Origin: Thiobacillus sp. SCUT-2
GTDB lineage: Bacteria; Pseudomonadota; Gammaproteobacteria; Burkholderiales; Thiobacillaceae
Length of the DNA: 64,000 bases
Direction: 5' to 3'
Assembly (NCBI RefSeq): GCF_035621355.1
Contig: NZ_CP141769.1
Span: forward strand, 744,001 to 808,000
The notes beneath the pieces were generated by a model. The model was not told the DNA's origin and did not search any database. It was given only the letters and a program-made list of their open reading frames with translations. This document shows positions 56,138 to 64,000 of this stretch, in pieces (the stretch's first letter is position 1; every line of letters begins with the position of its first letter). The position numbers and the translations under genes are program-made.

Positions 56138-56213
56138 TGGAGCGGGAAACGAGGTTCGAACTCGCGACCTCAACCTTGGCAAGGTTGCGCTCTACCAGCT
56201 GAGCTATTCCCGC
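56138..56213 (-). tRNA. tRNA-Gly(GCC)
   Basis: A 76-nt cloverleaf with acceptor GCGGGAA, discriminator T, encoded CCA and anticodon GCC in TTGCCAA. First in the Gly-Cys-Leu operon and 15 nt from the -10 element. Confidence 0.96.
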
Positions 56214-56227
56214 GTTGAAGGCTGCGC

Positions 56228-56256
56228 ATTATGGGGATTCCGCTTTTTTCTGTCAA
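56228..56256 (-). promoter_or_regulatory. Promoter of the tRNA Gly-Cys-Leu operon
   Basis: On the minus strand TTGACA (56256-56251), a perfect -35, and CATAAT (56233-56228) are 17 nt apart. It lies between the pgsA stop and tRNA-Gly. Confidence 0.85.
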
Positions 56257-56275
56257 CAGCCCGAGGCAATTTTTC

Positions 56276-56842
56276 TCAGGATTTTTGCAGCGCGCGTGCC
56301 GCCATCACGAGGTAGTACACCATCGACACCAGCGTGAGCACGGCGGCGATCCAGATCAGCACGCTGCCGATGGTCGAGACCGGCACGCCGGCGACGGGTT
56401 CGAAGTACAGCAGCAGCACGATGGCGATCATCTGCGCGGTCGTCTTCAGCTTGCCGACGAAGGAGACCGCGACGCTGGCCGACTTGCCCGCCTTGGCCAT
56501 CCACTCGCGCAGCGCGGAGATGGTGATCTCGCGGCCGATGATGATGAGCGCGATCAGCGGCGCGACGCGATCGAGGTCGATCAGCACAATCAGTGCGGCG
56601 GCCACCATCAGCTTGTCGGCGACCGGGTCGAGGAAGGCGCCGAAGGCCGAGGTCTGGCCGAGTGCGCGGGCCAGATAGCCGTCCAGCCAGTCGGTGACCG
56701 CGGCGACGCCGAAGAAGGCTGCAGCGAGCAGGTTGGCCTCGGACGGTGCGAGCCAGCCGTCGGGCAGATAGAACACGCCCGCCATCAGCGGAATGAGGAC
56801 GATGCGCAGCCAGGTGAGCAGGTTGGGGACGTTGAGCGGCAT
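56276..56842 (-). CDS. pgsA: CDP-diacylglycerol-glycerol-3-phosphate 3-phosphatidyltransferase
   Basis: A 188-residue inner-membrane enzyme that makes phosphatidylglycerol phosphate. The CDP-alcohol phosphotransferase signature is DWLDGYLARALGQTSAFGAF followed by LDPVADKLM, matching D-G-x2-A-R-x8-G-x3-D-x3-D. Four to five TM helices follow. The start MPLNVPNLLTWLRIVLIPLM is typical. It lies 9 nt after the uvrC stop. Confidence 0.95.
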   Translation of the reverse strand: MPLNVPNLLTWLRIVLIPLMAGVFYLPDGWLAPSEANLLAAAFFGVAAVTDWLDGYLARALGQTSAFGAFLDPVADKLMVAAALIVLIDLDRVAPLIALIIIGREITISALREWMAKAGKSASVAVSFVGKLKTTAQMIAIVLLLYFEPVAGVPVSTIGSVLIWIAAVLTLVSMVYYLVMAARALQKS

Positions 56843-56851
56843 CGGTTCGGT

Positions 56852-58648
56852 TCAGTGGAGGGCGTTGTAGATGGTTTCCGCCAATTCTCGGCTGATACCG
56901 TTCACCGTGGCAAGCGCGTCGACGCCGGCATTGCGCACGCCCTGCAGGCCGCCGAAGTGTTCCAGCAGCTGCTTGCGCCGCTTGGGGCCGATGCCGGGAA
57001 TGTCCTCCAGCGTCGACTGCACGCGTGCCTTGCCGCGCTTGGCGCGGTGGCCGGTGATGGCGAAACGGTGGGCCTCGTCGCGGATCTGCTGGATCAGGTG
57101 GAAGCCCGGGTGGTCCTTGGCGAGCCTGAGTTCGCGGCCGTCGGCGAAGATCAGGGTCTCCAGGCCGGGCTTGCGTGCCTCGCCCTTGGCGACGCCGAGC
57201 AGCAGCACCTCGCCCAGCCCCAGCTCGGCCATGGCGTCGACGGCCATCGCGACCTGGCCCTTGCCGCCGTCGATCAGCAGCAGGTCCGGCAGCACGCCGT
57301 TCTCCTCGACGCTTCGGTGGAAGCGCTTGATCAGCGCGGCGTGCATCGCGGCATAGTCGTCGCCCGGCGTGATGCCGCCGATGTTGTAGCGGCGGTAGTC
57401 GGACTTCTTCATGTCGTCGCCCTCGTAGACGACGCACGACGCCACCGTCGCCTCGCCCATGGTGTGCGAGATGTCGAAGCACTCGATGCGATTCAGCGCC
57501 GGCAGTTCGAGCGTGTCGCGCAGGGCGGCGAGGCGCTGCGACTGGTGCGTGCGGTCGGCGCTGCGGCGCTCGGCCGACAGGCGGGCGTTGGCCTGGGCCA
57601 TCGTGACCCACACGCGGCGCTCGCCGGTCGCGCGGTGCTGCACGCTGACCTTCCGGCCGGCCTGCTCGCTGAGCAGCGCCTCCAGCGCATCGGTCTCGAT
57701 CGCCTCGCTGACGAAGATGCGTGCCGGAACCGGGTGCTCGAGGTAGTGCTGCAGCAGGAAGGCCTCGAGCGCTTCCGCGGGGCTCGCCCCTTCGCCGTGC
57801 TGGGGGAAGAAGCTGCGGTCGCCCAGGTGGCGTCCGCCGCGGATCATCGTGAGGTTGACCGCGATCACGCCGCCGGCTTCGGCCACCGCGACCACGTCGG
57901 CATCGGCGTCGCTTCCCGTGGTGTCGACGAACTGCTTCTCGCGCACGGTCGCCAGCATGCGCAGGCGGTCGCGCAGGAAGGCCGCGGTCTCGAAGTCCAG
58001 TGACGCGGCGGCGGCATTCATCTGCGCCGTGAGCTGTTCGGTCAGCGCGTTGGCCTCGCCTTTCAAGAGCTGGGCGGCCTCGGCGACGTCGCGCGCGTAG
58101 GCGTCCTCCGTGACGAGCTCGACGCAAGGCGCGGTGCAGCGCTTGATCTGGTGCAGCAGGCAGGGGCGCGAGCGGTTGGCGAACACCGTGTCCTCGCAGG
58201 TGCGCAGCAGGAACACCTTCTGCAGCAGCTGGATGCTTTCGCGCACCGCGTAGCTGTTGGGGTAGGGGCCGAACGCCTGGTCGGTCTTTTTCGGCGTGCC
58301 GCGGAAATAGGCCAGCCGCGGAAAGCGATGGCCGGTCAGCAGCAGGTAGGGGTAGGACTTGTCGTCGCGGAACAGGATGTTGAAGCGCGGCTTCAGCCCC
58401 TTGATCAGGTTGTTCTCCAGCAGCAGCGCCTCGGCCTCGGTGCGCGTGACCGTGGTGTCGATGCGGTCGACGCTCCGCAGCATGAGCTGGATGCGCGGGC
58501 TCTGGTCGGTCTTCTGGAAGTAGCTGGAGACGCGCTTCCTGAGGTCCTTCGCCTTGCCGACGTAGAGCACCGCGCCCTCCGCGTCGATCATGCGATAGAC
58601 GCCGGGCAGGGTGGGCAGCGAGGCGAGGAAATCCTTGTCGACGGCCAA
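56852..58648 (-). CDS. uvrC: Excinuclease ABC subunit C
   Basis: A 598-residue nuclease that makes both incisions in nucleotide excision repair. The N-terminal GIY-YIG domain is [20 protein letters not shown] with [14 protein letters not shown], the UvrB-interacting UVR motif is near [16 protein letters not shown], and the C-terminal RNase H-like and HhH domains end [20 protein letters not shown]. The start is TTG at 58648, only 3 nt after the tautomerase stop, so translation is coupled. Confidence 0.96.
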   Translation of the reverse strand: MAVDKDFLASLPTLPGVYRMIDAEGAVLYVGKAKDLRKRVSSYFQKTDQSPRIQLMLRSVDRIDTTVTRTEAEALLLENNLIKGLKPRFNILFRDDKSYPYLLLTGHRFPRLAYFRGTPKKTDQAFGPYPNSYAVRESIQLLQKVFLLRTCEDTVFANRSRPCLLHQIKRCTAPCVELVTEDAYARDVAEAAQLLKGEANALTEQLTAQMNAAAASLDFETAAFLRDRLRMLATVREKQFVDTTGSDADADVVAVAEAGGVIAVNLTMIRGGRHLGDRSFFPQHGEGASPAEALEAFLLQHYLEHPVPARIFVSEAIETDALEALLSEQAGRKVSVQHRATGERRVWVTMAQANARLSAERRSADRTHQSQRLAALRDTLELPALNRIECFDISHTMGEATVASCVVYEGDDMKKSDYRRYNIGGITPGDDYAAMHAALIKRFHRSVEENGVLPDLLLIDGGKGQVAMAVDAMAELGLGEVLLLGVAKGEARKPGLETLIFADGRELRLAKDHPGFHLIQQIRDEAHRFAITGHRAKRGKARVQSTLEDIPGIGPKRRKQLLEHFGGLQGVRNAGVDALATVNGISRELAETIYNALH

Positions 58649-58651
58649 GAC

Positions 58652-58837
58652 TCAGTCTTCGTCCAGCAGCTTGCCGGCGATCGCCCAGTTCTCGTCGGGT
58701 AGTTCCTCGAACGCGATGTAGGTGTACGAGGCCGGCTTGTTCGCGTGGCGCTCCGGCGTCGCGGTGATTTCCTCGGCGACCTTCTTCTTCTGCTCGCGGG
58801 TGAGCGTGCCGGCGAGCTTGATAGTGACGACGGGCAT
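58652..58837 (-). CDS. 4-oxalocrotonate tautomerase-family protein
   Basis: A 61-residue tautomerase. Pro2 (MPVVTIKLAGTLTREQKKKV), which becomes the catalytic N-terminal proline, is conserved, and the hexamer-forming length is right. PASYTYIAFEELPDENWAIA matches the family's second half. The substrate is unknown. It sits between a uracil-DNA glycosylase gene and uvrC with 2-3 nt gaps, an unusual place for a catabolic tautomerase. Confidence 0.88.
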   Translation of the reverse strand: MPVVTIKLAGTLTREQKKKVAEEITATPERHANKPASYTYIAFEELPDENWAIAGKLLDED

Positions 58838-58839
58838 GG

Positions 58840-59463
58840 TCAGTCCTTGCGTTGGATTTGCCGGAACACCGCCTCGAACATCTCGGGGGTGAGGCGGCGC
58901 GTCTGGGTATTGTAGCGGGAGCAGTGGTAGCTGCTGACGAGCCGCAAGCCGCCGGGTAGGCGGTGGTCGCTGGCGTGCGCGAAGGGATAATCCCTGAGCT
59001 TGAGCCCGAGCGCGCGCAGCACCGCCTGGTGGGCGATCTGGCCGAGCGCGAGCAGGGTCGCGCCGGCGGGCAGGCCGGCGAGCTCGGCGGCGAGGAAGCC
59101 GTTGCACGCGCGGATCTCGCCGGGCTCGGGCTTGTTGGCCGGCGGCAGGCATTTGACCGCGTTGGTGATGCGGCAGCCGGTGAGCACGAGGCCGTCGTCG
59201 ACCGCGACAGAAGCGGGCGCGCTGGCGTAGCCGAACTTGTGCAGGGTCTCGTACAGCAGGATGCCGGCGTAGTCGCCGGTGAAGGGGCGGCCGCTGCGGT
59301 TGGCGCCGTGCATGCCGGGCGCGAGCCCGACGATCAGCAACCGGGCCGCGGGGTCGCCGAATGGCGGCACCGGACGGGCGTGATAGTCGGGGTGCTTGAC
59401 GCGCACGGCGTCGAGAAAGGTGGCCAGGCGCGGGCAGGCGCGGCAGTCGGGATCGAAATGCAT
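58840..59463 (-). CDS. Uracil-DNA glycosylase, family 5-like
   Basis: A 207-residue DNA repair glycosylase. The signature LIVGLAPGMHGANRSGRPFT is that of type 5 UdgB enzymes, followed by GDYAGILLYETLHKFGY. N-terminal Cys residues (DPDCRACPRL) and Cys in NAVKCLPPANKP fit an iron-sulfur cluster, and LLALGQIAHQAVL and SSYHCSRYNTQT complete the domain. It probably removes uracil and other deaminated bases. It heads a udg-tautomerase-uvrC-pgsA run. Confidence 0.87.
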   Translation of the reverse strand: MHFDPDCRACPRLATFLDAVRVKHPDYHARPVPPFGDPAARLLIVGLAPGMHGANRSGRPFTGDYAGILLYETLHKFGYASAPASVAVDDGLVLTGCRITNAVKCLPPANKPEPGEIRACNGFLAAELAGLPAGATLLALGQIAHQAVLRALGLKLRDYPFAHASDHRLPGGLRLVSSYHCSRYNTQTRRLTPEMFEAVFRQIQRKD

Positions 59464-59528
59464 CGGCGGAAACGAAAACGCCCCACGGCGGGGGCGTTCA
59501 TTGTACGCGCGCGGGGGCGCCGCGTCGG

Positions 59529-61415
59529 TCATCCCCAGCCGAGCGCCAGGGCGGCGTGGTAGGTGACGAACGAGGCCAGGTAGGCGAGGCCGAACAGGTA
59601 GGTGACCATGATCAGCGGCATGCGCCAGCCGCCGGTCTCGCGCTTGACGGTGGCAAGCGTCGCGAGGCACTGCGGGGCGAACACGAACCAGGCCAGCAGG
59701 GACAGGGCGGTGGCCAGGCTCCAGCTGTGCGAGATCAGCGGGGCCAGCGCCCTTGCGGTGTCGTCGCCGGTCGCCGACAGCGCGTAGACCGTGCCGAGCG
59801 CGCCGACCACGACTTCGCGCGCGGCCATGCCGGGCACCAGCGAGACGCTGATCTGCCAGTTGAAGCCGATCGGCTCGAACACGACCGCGAGGGCGCGCCC
59901 GAGCATGCCGGCGAGGCTGTATTCGATCGGTGCGCCCGTCGCGCCCGCCGGCGGGGTGGGGAAGCTGGCGAGGAACCACAGCAGGACGGTCAGGCCGAGG
60001 ATGATGCCGCCGACGCGGCGCAGGAAGATCTTGACCCGTTGCCACAGGCCGAGCGCGATGTTGCGCAGCCGCGGCCAGTGGTAGGTCGGCAGTTCCATCA
60101 TCAGCGGATGCATCAGGGTCCGCGCGGTGAAGCGCTTGAGCAGCCAGGCGACGACCAGCGCCCCGACGATGCCCGCGACATAGAGGCAGAACAGGACCAG
60201 GCCCTGCAACTGGAGCCCGCCCCATAGCGTGCGCTGCGGGACGAAGGCACCGATCAGCAGCGCATACACCGGCAGCCGCGCCGAGCAGGTCATCATCGGG
60301 GCGATCATGATGGTGACCAGGCGGTCGCGCGTGTTGGTGATCGTGCGCGCCGCCATGATGCCCGGGATCGCGCAGGCGAAGCTCGACAAGAGCGGGATGA
60401 ACGAGCGCCCCGAGAGCCCGACGCCGCCCATCAGGCGGTCGAGCAGGAAGGCGGCGCGCGGCAGGTAGCCGGATTCCTCCAGCATCAGGATGAAGAAGAA
60501 CAGGATGATGATCTGCGGCAGGAACACGACCACGCCGCCCGCACCCGCGATCACGCCGTCGACGATCAGGCTTTGCAGCCAGCCCGCCGGCAGCAGGCCG
60601 CCGACCGCATGGCCCAGCCATTCGGTGGCGGCCTCGATCCAGTTCATCGGCGTCTCGGCCCACGCGAACACCGCCTGGAAGATCAGGAACAGGATCACCG
60701 CCAGCAGCGGCGGGCCGGCGAGCGGATGCAGCACGACGCGGTCGATGCGGTCGCTGGCGAGGTGCGGAATCGCCTTGTCCAGGCCCAGGCCCTGCAGGAT
60801 ACGGCGCACCGTCTCGTGGTCGGCCTCGATGTTGTCGGCGCCGGACACGCGCTCGCCGATGGGCGTCGTCCGTTGCCAGGTGTCCGGCCGGTCGAGCTGG
60901 GTGAGGAGCGCGGCGGCGCCGTCCGCATCCACCGCGACGGTGTTGACGACGGGCAGGCCGAGCGCGGCCGACAAGGCGGCGCCGTCGACGCGGATGCCGC
61001 TCTGCGCGGCGAGATCGGTCATGTTGAGCGCCACCACGCAGGGCAGGCCCAGCCGTTTCACGGCCAGCACCAGGCGCAGGTTGCGCCGCAGGTTGGTGGC
61101 GTCGACCACGCACACCACCAGGTCGGGGCGCTTCTCGCCTTCGGCATGGCCGGTGAGGACGTCGCAGGTCACCTTCTCGTCGGGCGAACGCGGATTCAGG
61201 CTGTAGGTGCCCGGCAGGTCGAGCACGCGCAAGTGCTTGCCGGCCGGGGTGACGAGTTTGCCTTCCTTGCGCTCGACGGTGACGCCGGCGTAGTTGGCGA
61301 CCTTCTGGTGACTGCCGGTGAGCCGGTTGAACAGCGCGGTCTTGCCGCAGTTGGGGTTGCCGACCAGCGCGAGCAGCGGGCCGCCGCGGTGGACGTGGAC
61401 GACGGCCTGCTTCAT
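59529..61415 (-). CDS. feoB: Ferrous iron transporter FeoB
   Basis: A 628-residue inner-membrane Fe2+ transporter. The N-terminal G-protein domain has G1 LVGNPNCGKTALFNRL, G2/G3 VTVERKEGKLV and LDLPGTYSL, and G4 ALNMTDLA. The membrane part holds about ten TM helices in two Gate repeats, for example PQIIILFFFILMLEESGYLP and GRSFIPLLSSFACAIPGIMA. It is shorter than E. coli FeoB (773), with a short C-terminus. It overlaps feoA by four bases. Confidence 0.95.
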   Translation of the reverse strand: MKQAVVHVHRGGPLLALVGNPNCGKTALFNRLTGSHQKVANYAGVTVERKEGKLVTPAGKHLRVLDLPGTYSLNPRSPDEKVTCDVLTGHAEGEKRPDLVVCVVDATNLRRNLRLVLAVKRLGLPCVVALNMTDLAAQSGIRVDGAALSAALGLPVVNTVAVDADGAAALLTQLDRPDTWQRTTPIGERVSGADNIEADHETVRRILQGLGLDKAIPHLASDRIDRVVLHPLAGPPLLAVILFLIFQAVFAWAETPMNWIEAATEWLGHAVGGLLPAGWLQSLIVDGVIAGAGGVVVFLPQIIILFFFILMLEESGYLPRAAFLLDRLMGGVGLSGRSFIPLLSSFACAIPGIMAARTITNTRDRLVTIMIAPMMTCSARLPVYALLIGAFVPQRTLWGGLQLQGLVLFCLYVAGIVGALVVAWLLKRFTARTLMHPLMMELPTYHWPRLRNIALGLWQRVKIFLRRVGGIILGLTVLLWFLASFPTPPAGATGAPIEYSLAGMLGRALAVVFEPIGFNWQISVSLVPGMAAREVVVGALGTVYALSATGDDTARALAPLISHSWSLATALSLLAWFVFAPQCLATLATVKRETGGWRMPLIMVTYLFGLAYLASFVTYHAALALGWG

Positions 61416-61678
61416 GCGCCCGTCCCGCCCGGCGCGGGCTCGACCGTCACCTGCACGCAGGCGGCTTCGACGCGCCGCAGGGCGAAGGTCGAGGAGCCGA
61501 CCCGCACCATCAGCGGGTCGCCGCCGGGGAGCGCGCGGGTCATCACCATCAGGCGCTCGCCGGGGAGGAAGCCGATCTCCTCGAGCCAGTCGTGCCATTC
61601 GGGCGCATTGGCGGGCGGGACGATGCGCAGCACCGTGCAGGGCTGAAGGTCGGGGAGTTGGTCGAGGGGCAGGCTCAT
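61412..61678 (-). CDS. feoA: Ferrous iron transport protein A
   Basis: An 88-residue SH3-like FeoA protein. EEIGFLPGERLMVMTRALPG and VRVGSSTFALRRVEAACVQV match the family. It likely modulates the FeoB gate. It overlaps feoB and is first after the Fur-box-bearing promoter at 61742-61771. Confidence 0.9.
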   Translation of the reverse strand: MSLPLDQLPDLQPCTVLRIVPPANAPEWHDWLEEIGFLPGERLMVMTRALPGGDPLMVRVGSSTFALRRVEAACVQVTVEPAPGGTGA

Positions 61679-61741
61679 GGGGGTCCTTGGATGCCGGTCC
61701 GGGCGCCCATGGCGGACGACTCAGTGAAACGATGTTATTTT

Positions 61742-61771
61742 AATAATAACGATTCGCATTTGTATAATCAA
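61742..61771 (-). promoter_or_regulatory. feoAB promoter overlapped by a Fur-box-like site
   Basis: On the minus strand TTGATT (61771-61766) and TATTAT (61748-61743) are 17 nt apart. The spacer and -10 contain TGCGAATCGTTATTA (61758-61744), a 7-1-7 match to Fur boxes (TGATAAT-n-ATTATCA) at about two thirds of positions. Iron-replete Fur would block this promoter. This fits the feoAB genes that follow. Confidence 0.7.
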
Positions 61772-61803
61772 GTGCCTGCATCGTGCGATCCGCGTGCTGA
61801 TCC

Positions 61804-62739
61804 TCAGCGGGACGTTCGCGAATACGTGCTGCGCACCATTGGCGCTACCGCCAAAGGTTCCGGCTGCAGGGTCACATGGCGGATTCCGTGGCGCGCGGCC
61901 AGCAGTTCGCGCGCGTCGGCGAGCACGTGCGGCCAGTCGGCAAGGTCGCGCACGTCGAGGTGTGCCGACAGCGCAATGCTGCCGGAAGACAGCGTCCACA
62001 CGTGCAGGTCGTGCACGCGCAGCACGCCGTCCAGCGCGGCCAGATCGCGGCCGACGGCGTCGAGCCGGACGTGGCCGGGCACGCCTTCCATCAGCACGTG
62101 CACGACCTCGCGCGTCAGGCGCAGCGCGGAGACGAGGATGAGCGCGGAGACCACCAGCGACAGCAGCGGGTCGATCGGCGCCCAGCCCGTCGTGACGATG
62201 ACGACGCCGGCGCTGATCGCCGCCACCGAGCCGAGGGCGTCGCCGAGCACGTGCAGCAGCGCCGCGCGGCTGTTCAGCGAATGCTCGCCGCGGCTGAGGA
62301 TCCACGCGACGAGCAGGTTGACGGCGAGCCCCAGCGCGGCGACGCCGATGACCGCGCCGCCGGCGATTTCGCGTGGTGCATAGAAACGGTCGATCGCTTC
62401 GTGCACGATGAAGCCGATCAGCACCAGCATCATCAGGCTGTTGAACAGCGCAGCCAGCACCTCGGCGCGGGCGAGGCCGTAGGAATGCCGCAGCGACGGC
62501 GGGCGCCGCGCCAGCCAGGCCGCGGCCGCCGCAAGCCCCAGCGCCGACGCGTCGGTGAGCATGTGGGCCGCGTCGGAGAGCAGTGCCAGCGAGCCGGCCC
62601 ACCACCCCGCCAGCGCTTCCACGCCGGCGAAGGCCAGCGTGAGGAGCAGCGCGGCGATCAGCTTGCCGTTGTCGCCGGCATGGTGGTGATGGGCGTGATG
62701 ATGTCCTGCGCCCTCATTAGGGTGGCTATGCGCGCCCAC
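61804..62739 (-). CDS. Cation diffusion facilitator exporter (ZitB/CzcD-like)
   Basis: A 311-residue inner-membrane metal exporter. The His-rich N-terminus (GHHHAHHHHAGDNG) is followed by six TM helices. The metal site is HxxxD in LLSDAAHMLTDA (TM2) and HVLGDALGS (TM5). The C-terminal cytosolic domain (HDLHVWTLSSGSIALSAHLD) is present. It should export zinc, cadmium or iron. It starts with GTG at 62739, overlapping the nagZ stop by 14 nt, and is followed by the feoAB promoter. Confidence 0.92.
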   Translation of the reverse strand: MGAHSHPNEGAGHHHAHHHHAGDNGKLIAALLLTLAFAGVEALAGWWAGSLALLSDAAHMLTDASALGLAAAAAWLARRPPSLRHSYGLARAEVLAALFNSLMMLVLIGFIVHEAIDRFYAPREIAGGAVIGVAALGLAVNLLVAWILSRGEHSLNSRAALLHVLGDALGSVAAISAGVVIVTTGWAPIDPLLSLVVSALILVSALRLTREVVHVLMEGVPGHVRLDAVGRDLAALDGVLRVHDLHVWTLSSGSIALSAHLDVRDLADWPHVLADARELLAARHGIRHVTLQPEPLAVAPMVRSTYSRTSR

Positions 62740-63805
62740 AGTAGTCCGTCGGATCGACCTGCAGGTTCAGGTCGGCGCTGTCCTGGCCCAGCCCGGCGAT
62801 GTGATGCAGCGCGTTGACATAGCGCGCCGACTCGCGCAGCCGGGTCATCGCGGGCGGGTGGGGGTGGCCGTGCATGCGTGCCAGCCGCGCGCGCGCGGGC
62901 GCCGGCCAGTCGACGTCGAGCCGCGCCAGGACCTCGTCCGCGAGATCGGGACGGTTGCACACGAGCGCCATGTCGCAGCCCGCCTCGAGCGCCGCCGCGA
63001 CCCGTTCGACCACGCCGCCGGCGACGGCGGCGCCGGCCATGCAGAGGTCGTCGCTGAACACCGCGCCGTCGAATCCGAGCTGCTGGCGCAGCACCTTCTG
63101 CAGCCAGACGCGCGAGAAGCCCGCGGGCCGGGCGTCGACCTGCGGGTAGATCACGTGGGCCGGCATCACGGCGGCGAGCCCTGCCTCGATCATCAGGCGG
63201 AACGGCACCAGGTCGGCGATGGCGATGTCGGCCAGCGTGCGTGCATCGACCGGGATGTCCACGTGCGAATCGGCGACGACGTAGCCGTGGCCGGGGAAGT
63301 GCTTGCCGCAGGCGGCCATGCCGGCATCCTTCATTCCCAGCATCACCGCCTGTCCGAGCTGGAACACGGCGTGCGGGTCGGCGTGGAAGGCGCGGTCGCC
63401 GATCACCGAGGAGGCGCCGTAATCGAGGTCGAGCACCGGCGCGAAGCTGAAATCGATGCCGTGCGCGCGCAGTTCGCTCGCCAGCACGTAGCCGGTTTCG
63501 CGCGCCAGCTCGCGGGCGCGCTGCGGGTGGGCATTCCAGATCTGGCCGAAGGCGCGCATCGGCGGCAGGCGCGTGAATCCCTCGCGAAAGCGCTGGACGC
63601 GGCCGCCTTCGTGGTCGACGCCGATCAGCAGCGGGGCCGGCTTGAGCGCGTGGATCTCGGCGGTCAGCGCGGCGAGCTGCGCGGGATCGCGGTAGTTGCG
63701 GGAAAACAGGATGACGCCGCCGACCAGCGGATGGGCGAGGCGGCGGCGGTCGTCGTCGGTCAGTTCCGTGCCCGCGACATCGAGCATCAGGGGGCCCAGC
63801 GTCAT
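62726..63805 (-). CDS. nagZ: Beta-N-acetylhexosaminidase NagZ
   Basis: A 359-residue cytosolic glycosidase of family GH3 that removes GlcNAc from anhydromuropeptides in peptidoglycan recycling. HPLVGGVILFSRNYRDPAQL at the start, the KHFPGHGYVVADSHVDIP active-site block with catalytic His, and GAVFSDDLCMAGA with the nucleophilic Asp are all diagnostic. The ATG at 63805 has GAAAGGAG upstream. It follows acpS, a common arrangement in betaproteobacteria. Confidence 0.96.
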   Translation of the reverse strand: MTLGPLMLDVAGTELTDDDRRRLAHPLVGGVILFSRNYRDPAQLAALTAEIHALKPAPLLIGVDHEGGRVQRFREGFTRLPPMRAFGQIWNAHPQRARELARETGYVLASELRAHGIDFSFAPVLDLDYGASSVIGDRAFHADPHAVFQLGQAVMLGMKDAGMAACGKHFPGHGYVVADSHVDIPVDARTLADIAIADLVPFRLMIEAGLAAVMPAHVIYPQVDARPAGFSRVWLQKVLRQQLGFDGAVFSDDLCMAGAAVAGGVVERVAAALEAGCDMALVCNRPDLADEVLARLDVDWPAPARARLARMHGHPHPPAMTRLRESARYVNALHHIAGLGQDSADLNLQVDPTDYCGRA

Positions 63806-63830
63806 GATGGCTCCTTTCTGAAATGAGGCG

Positions 63831-64000
63831 TCACGCGGTGCCCTCCGGAAGCGGGGCGCGCTCCAGCACGACGTAGGCGAGCACCAGGTCGCCTTCGTCC
63901 GACAGCGAGACATGGTGCGCCGTGATGCCGCGCACCGCCAGCCATTCGGCGAGTTCGGGCGCGCACTCGATCACGGGCTTGCCGTGGGGGTCGCGCAACA
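63831..64000 (-). CDS. acpS: Holo-[acyl-carrier-protein] synthase, N-terminus cut by window edge
   Basis: Only the last 55 residues are inside the window. LRDPHGKPVIECAPELAEWL followed by ITAHHVSLSDEGDLVLAYVV corresponds to the C-terminal half of AcpS, which attaches phosphopantetheine to acyl carrier protein. The GKP...HVSLSDE pattern is diagnostic. The stop at 63831 is 25 nt before nagZ, so the two are probably co-transcribed. Confidence 0.88.
   Translation of the reverse strand, partial: LRDPHGKPVIECAPELAEWLAVRGITAHHVSLSDEGDLVLAYVVLERAPLPEGTA

Overview
This 64 kb window is high-GC (roughly two thirds G+C by eye) bacterial chromosome. The gene content and order fit a betaproteobacterium: rimP-nusA-infB-rbfA-truB-rpsO-pnp, acpS-nagZ, a uvrC-pgsA block, dksA, the tesA/ybbA/ybbP trio and short tRNA operons. 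A CbbY-type phosphatase and a two-subunit (E1-alpha/E1-beta) pyruvate dehydrogenase are compatible with a Thiobacillus-like autotroph, but that is a weak inference and no 16S rRNA gene is present. Both ends of the window cut genes: the pyruvate dehydrogenase E2 gene on the left and acpS on the right.

Bases 1-33,000 hold mostly housekeeping and accessory metabolism: the pdhABC operon with a good promoter, an M17 aminopeptidase, a glycine-zipper protein, an RluA-type pseudouridine synthase, a chemoreceptor, an IlvB-like TPP enzyme with a CBS-domain protein, transaldolase, chorismate synthase, an outer-membrane protein, a class III adenylate cyclase, an MFS exporter, a polysaccharide pyruvyl transferase-like protein, a LonB-like protease, a cold-shock gene with a long leader and terminator, YaeQ, MscS, TrhO, PhoX and the lysophospholipase/ABC trio. 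Bases 33,000-39,200 carry a tRNA Pro-Arg-His operon with a clear promoter, folD, a CbbY-like phosphatase, dksA, two paralogous small exported Ala/Lys-rich proteins and an OmpR/TctDE-type two-component system. The two small genes share an identical 17-bp direct-repeat box at the same distance from identical -10 hexamers, which makes them likely targets of that system. Bases 39,200-48,000 are the translation/RNA operons (pnp, rpsO, truB, rbfA, infB, nusA, rimP).

Bases 48,078-55,944 are an integrated mobile element of about 7.8 kb bounded by a 30-bp perfect direct repeat inside tRNA-Leu(TAA). It encodes a tyrosine integrase next to the reconstituted tRNA, a phage P2 gpA-like HUH rolling-circle replication initiator, a replication-relaxation-like winged-helix protein, a roughly 940-bp non-coding stretch packed with perfect stem-loops, a small Trp/Gly-rich protein, and a restriction-modification cassette: an Eco29kI-like GIY-YIG endonuclease, a C5-cytosine methyltransferase and a Vsr endonuclease. 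No capsid, relaxase or conjugation genes are seen. The element supplied a new 3' half to tRNA-Leu with compensatory T-stem changes and displaced the native 3' half, which remains upstream of the rimP promoter.

Bases 55,950-64,000 return to the core chromosome: the tRNA Gly-Cys-Leu operon, pgsA, uvrC, a tautomerase, a family-5-like uracil-DNA glycosylase, feoAB under a promoter overlapped by a Fur-box-like sequence, a zinc/iron-type CDF exporter, nagZ and partial acpS. Three families of short dispersed inverted repeats occur between or inside genes; one is translated as part of the TruB N-terminus.
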